A DNA stretch of 14,775 nucleotides from positions 1 through 14,775 of the forward strand of contig VGHV01000026.1 of assembly GCA_016868095.1 (NCBI GenBank). The letters are read 5' to 3'. Below the pieces are notes generated by a model. That model had not been told where the DNA came from. It searched no databases and was given only the letters and a program-made list of their open reading frames with translations. A program made the translations under genes and the position numbers. How positions within the stretch are numbered: position 1 is the first letter of the stretch; each line of letters starts with the position of its first letter. Source of the stretch: Betaproteobacteria bacterium (GTDB lineage Bacteria > Pseudomonadota > Gammaproteobacteria > Burkholderiales > Burkholderiaceae_E). Below are positions 13,189-14,775 of this stretch, one piece after another.

Positions 13189-14775
13189 TCATTGGTATGG
13201 ATATTGGTAGTACAGGCACGCGATGGTGCCTTAGCGATATCGATACGCAGATTCTGGCTGAAGGTACAAGCACCGAGCTTCGTGGGCCTTGGGCGGAAGC
13301 ACTCCAAGCGCTGCAGGGGATCAAAGCGCTGATAACAAGCATTAGCCCCGCCCCACTGCTTGCGCTGGTCATTGGCATCACGGGTAGTGATAGTAAGCAT
13401 GCCGCTGAGCTCGCACATGCACTGAGCGCGCAATTCGACCTAGCGCTCGATCGTATCGAGATCATGAGCGATATCGAGTTAGCCTGCCTGGCTCACTTTG
13501 AGCCTGGTGAAGGCTATTTAATTTATGCCGGTACCGGTTCGATTGCAGGGTTTTGGGATAGCTCGCTAAGCTTTCACCGTTGCGGCGGGCGTGGGCCAGT
13601 TATTGACGATGCAGGCGGTGGCCACTGGATTGCAAGACAGGCCTTGCAGCATATCTGGCGAAGCGAAGAGTCCAAACCGGGCAGCCTGCAAAACATGCCC
13701 TTGGCTCGTCGCCTATGTGAGGCGATGCAAGCCTTTGACTGGCCCTCGCAACGCGCATGGATCAATCAGGCCGATCGCGGCAAATTCGGTGAGCTTGCTT
13801 TAGCTGTTGCCAGCGAGGTCGATGAAGACAGCGAAGCAATTTTGCGCGCTGCGGGACAAGCCTTAGCTCGCCTTGCAAACACCATGGTCGATAACTTTGG
13901 CCAACGACCGCTTGGACTTGCAGGTGGCGCCTTCTCACTTCACCCATTGATTAAGCAAAGTCTTGTACATTCGCTAACCAGCCCTCTTCCAATCACATCA
14001 GCCCGTATGCCAGCAGCCCAAGCAGCCTGCGTCTTTGCGCAGCGACAATTAACAAAACAAACACCCAATGCTGAACGGCGTCTTTTTAGCCGTATCGCAC
14101 TTGCCGGTGCAGCTGCATCACTCAGCGCCTGTGGTAGCACACCAACAATCATCGATGCACGGTCTTATCGCTCGATCGGGTTTGAAAGCAGAGCTCTATT
14201 TTTAATCATTCACTATACGCAGCTTAATTTAGAGCGTTCTATCGAAGTGCTAACACGTGGGCAGGTGTCCTCGCACTATTTGCTCAGTGACGAATCGCCA
14301 CCCCGAATCTATCGGCTTGTTGATGAGAATCTGCGTGCCTTTCATGCCGGTGTCAGCTATTGGGCCGGTCACGGCAATCTCAATTCAGCATCGATTGGTA
14401 TCGAAATTGTTCACCCAGGTGTTGTCGAGCAAGCCGACGGCAGCCAAAGCTTCGTACCCTATCCTGAAAGTCAAATTGACGCACTGATCCCTTTGGTCCG
14501 CGACATTATGAAGCGGCATCAGATTCGACCTGATCGTGTTTTGGGCCACAGCGATATCGCGCCCCAAAGGAAGATCGACCCAGGCCCGCTTTTTCCATGG
14601 AAGCGGCTTGCGCAAGAGGGACTCATTCGGTGGCCCGATGAGGCTATGGTTGCTGAGCGCTTGCCTGGTTTTGAAGCACATCTGCCTTCGCTCGGATGGT
14701 TTCAAGGACAACTGTCGCGACTGGGCTATCAGGTTGAACAAGATGGTCAATCGACCGAAGCCACCCGTCGTGTCG
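13185..14775 (+). CDS. Fusion ORF: BadF-type sugar kinase domain plus AmiD-type N-acetylmuramoyl-L-alanine amidase (3' truncated by window edge)
   Basis: One uninterrupted frame runs from 13185 to the window end (530 codons); I translated every codon and found no stop. Residues 1-288 form a complete BadF/BadG/BcrA/BcrD (ASKHA) kinase domain: phosphate-1 loop GMDIGSTGTRW, SDIELACLAHF with the likely catalytic Asp96, YAGTGSIAGFW, GRGPVIDDAGGGHWIARQAL and LAGGAF. This superfamily includes GlcNAc kinase and clostridial MurK (MurNAc/GlcNAc kinase). Residues 325-530 match AmiD, the E. coli outer-membrane amidase: Zn ligands His343 (IIHYT), His455 (GHSDIAPQRK) and Asp465, Glu407 in IGIEI, plus DPGPLFPWKRLA. 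The last 30 residues begin the peptidoglycan-binding helix bundle. Between the domains is a Tat/lipoprotein-like signal. Starts: TTG 13185 keeps the first beta-strand; GTG 13158 and ATG 13197 are alternatives. Confidence 0.85.
   Translation, partial: MIIGMDIGSTGTRWCLSDIDTQILAEGTSTELRGPWAEALQALQGIKALITSISPAPLLALVIGITGSDSKHAAELAHALSAQFDLALDRIEIMSDIELACLAHFEPGEGYLIYAGTGSIAGFWDSSLSFHRCGGRGPVIDDAGGGHWIARQALQHIWRSEESKPGSLQNMPLARRLCEAMQAFDWPSQRAWINQADRGKFGELALAVASEVDEDSEAILRAAGQALARLANTMVDNFGQRPLGLAGGAFSLHPLIKQSLVHSLTSPLPITSARMPAAQAACVFAQRQLTKQTPNAERRLFSRIALAGAAASLSACGSTPTIIDARSYRSIGFESRALFLIIHYTQLNLERSIEVLTRGQVSSHYLLSDESPPRIYRLVDENLRAFHAGVSYWAGHGNLNSASIGIEIVHPGVVEQADGSQSFVPYPESQIDALIPLVRDIMKRHQIRPDRVLGHSDIAPQRKIDPGPLFPWKRLAQEGLIRWPDEAMVAERLPGFEAHLPSLGWFQGQLSRLGYQVEQDGQSTEATRRV
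14076..14132 (+). other. Tat/lipoprotein-like signal buried between the kinase and amidase domains
   Basis: Residues 298-316 of the fusion read RRLFSRIALAGAAASLSAC followed by GSTPT. This has twin Arg with Phe at +3, a small-residue hydrophobic run and a lipobox LSAC, as on free-standing AmiD-type lipoproteins. The only in-frame start codon that could expose it is ATG 14007 (Met275), within the kinase C-terminus; no ATG, GTG or TTG occurs in frame between it and the Arg pair. No clear ribosome site precedes ATG 14007. Confidence 0.6.

Noticed and set aside
14068..14210. ATG at about 14068 as a separate amidase start
   Set aside because: It is in a different frame from the amidase and leads to an unrelated short peptide that stops near 14203.
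1..14775. Apparent abundance of CGATCG/GATC words as a repeat family or uptake signal
   Set aside because: The words appear inside ordinary codons in many genes (Asp, Ile, Arg), without fixed flanks or spacing. I did not count them against expectation, so no claim is made.
1..14775. CRISPR arrays, insertion sequences, tRNA or rRNA genes
   Set aside because: Looked for and not seen; no spaced repeats, transposase motifs or cloverleaf-like segments were recognised.

Overview
The window looks like a chromosomal segment of a Gram-negative proteobacterium, most likely a betaproteobacterium of the Burkholderiales type. The evidence is a TonB-dependent receptor with Burkholderiales-style plug sequence, outer-membrane and periplasmic lipoprotein and Tat-like signals, an AmpG-type permease and an AmiD-type amidase. 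GC content looks moderately above 50% by eye. I see no insertion sequence, phage gene, tRNA, rRNA or CRISPR array. The taxonomic call is an inference from protein style, not a database match.

Layout. The left edge holds the 3' end of a peptide-type ABC transporter ATPase (+), facing an epoxide-hydrolase-like alpha/beta hydrolase (-). A gap of about 380 bp follows and contains what looks like the decayed C-terminal tail of a TRAP transporter large permease. Next come a class V aminotransferase and, 8 bp later, a beta-lactamase-fold serine hydrolase (+). The stop of that gene overlaps the stop of a convergent AmpG-like muropeptide permease (-). Divergent from ampG is a tightly packed set on the + strand: a possible 23-codon leader, a 931-residue TonB-dependent receptor, a VanX/DdpX-type D-Ala-D-Ala dipeptidase and an LD-carboxypeptidase with a Tat-like signal. 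A hairpin with a T-run follows ldcA. A convergent lipoprotein DacB/PBP4-type carboxypeptidase/endopeptidase (-) is next, and divergent from it are an agmatinase-family ureohydrolase and a final ORF that runs off the right edge (+).

Theme. At least five of these genes handle peptidoglycan fragments: AmpG uptake, DacB, LdcA, D-Ala-D-Ala dipeptidase and AmiD amidase. A BadF-type sugar kinase domain (the superfamily that includes GlcNAc and MurNAc/GlcNAc kinases), a serine hydrolase, a TonB-dependent receptor and a peptide ABC transporter complete a plausible route. In that route murein fragments are taken up or trimmed, the amino sugar is cut from the peptide, D-Ala is removed and the products are imported and used. 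This reads as a murein salvage or scavenging locus.

The most unusual item is the last ORF (13185 to the window end). It is open without a stop from a complete BadF-type kinase domain straight into an AmiD-type zinc amidase. A Tat/lipoprotein-like signal with lipobox Cys is buried between the two domains, where it could not act as an N-terminal signal. It is easily missed because it has no stop inside the window.
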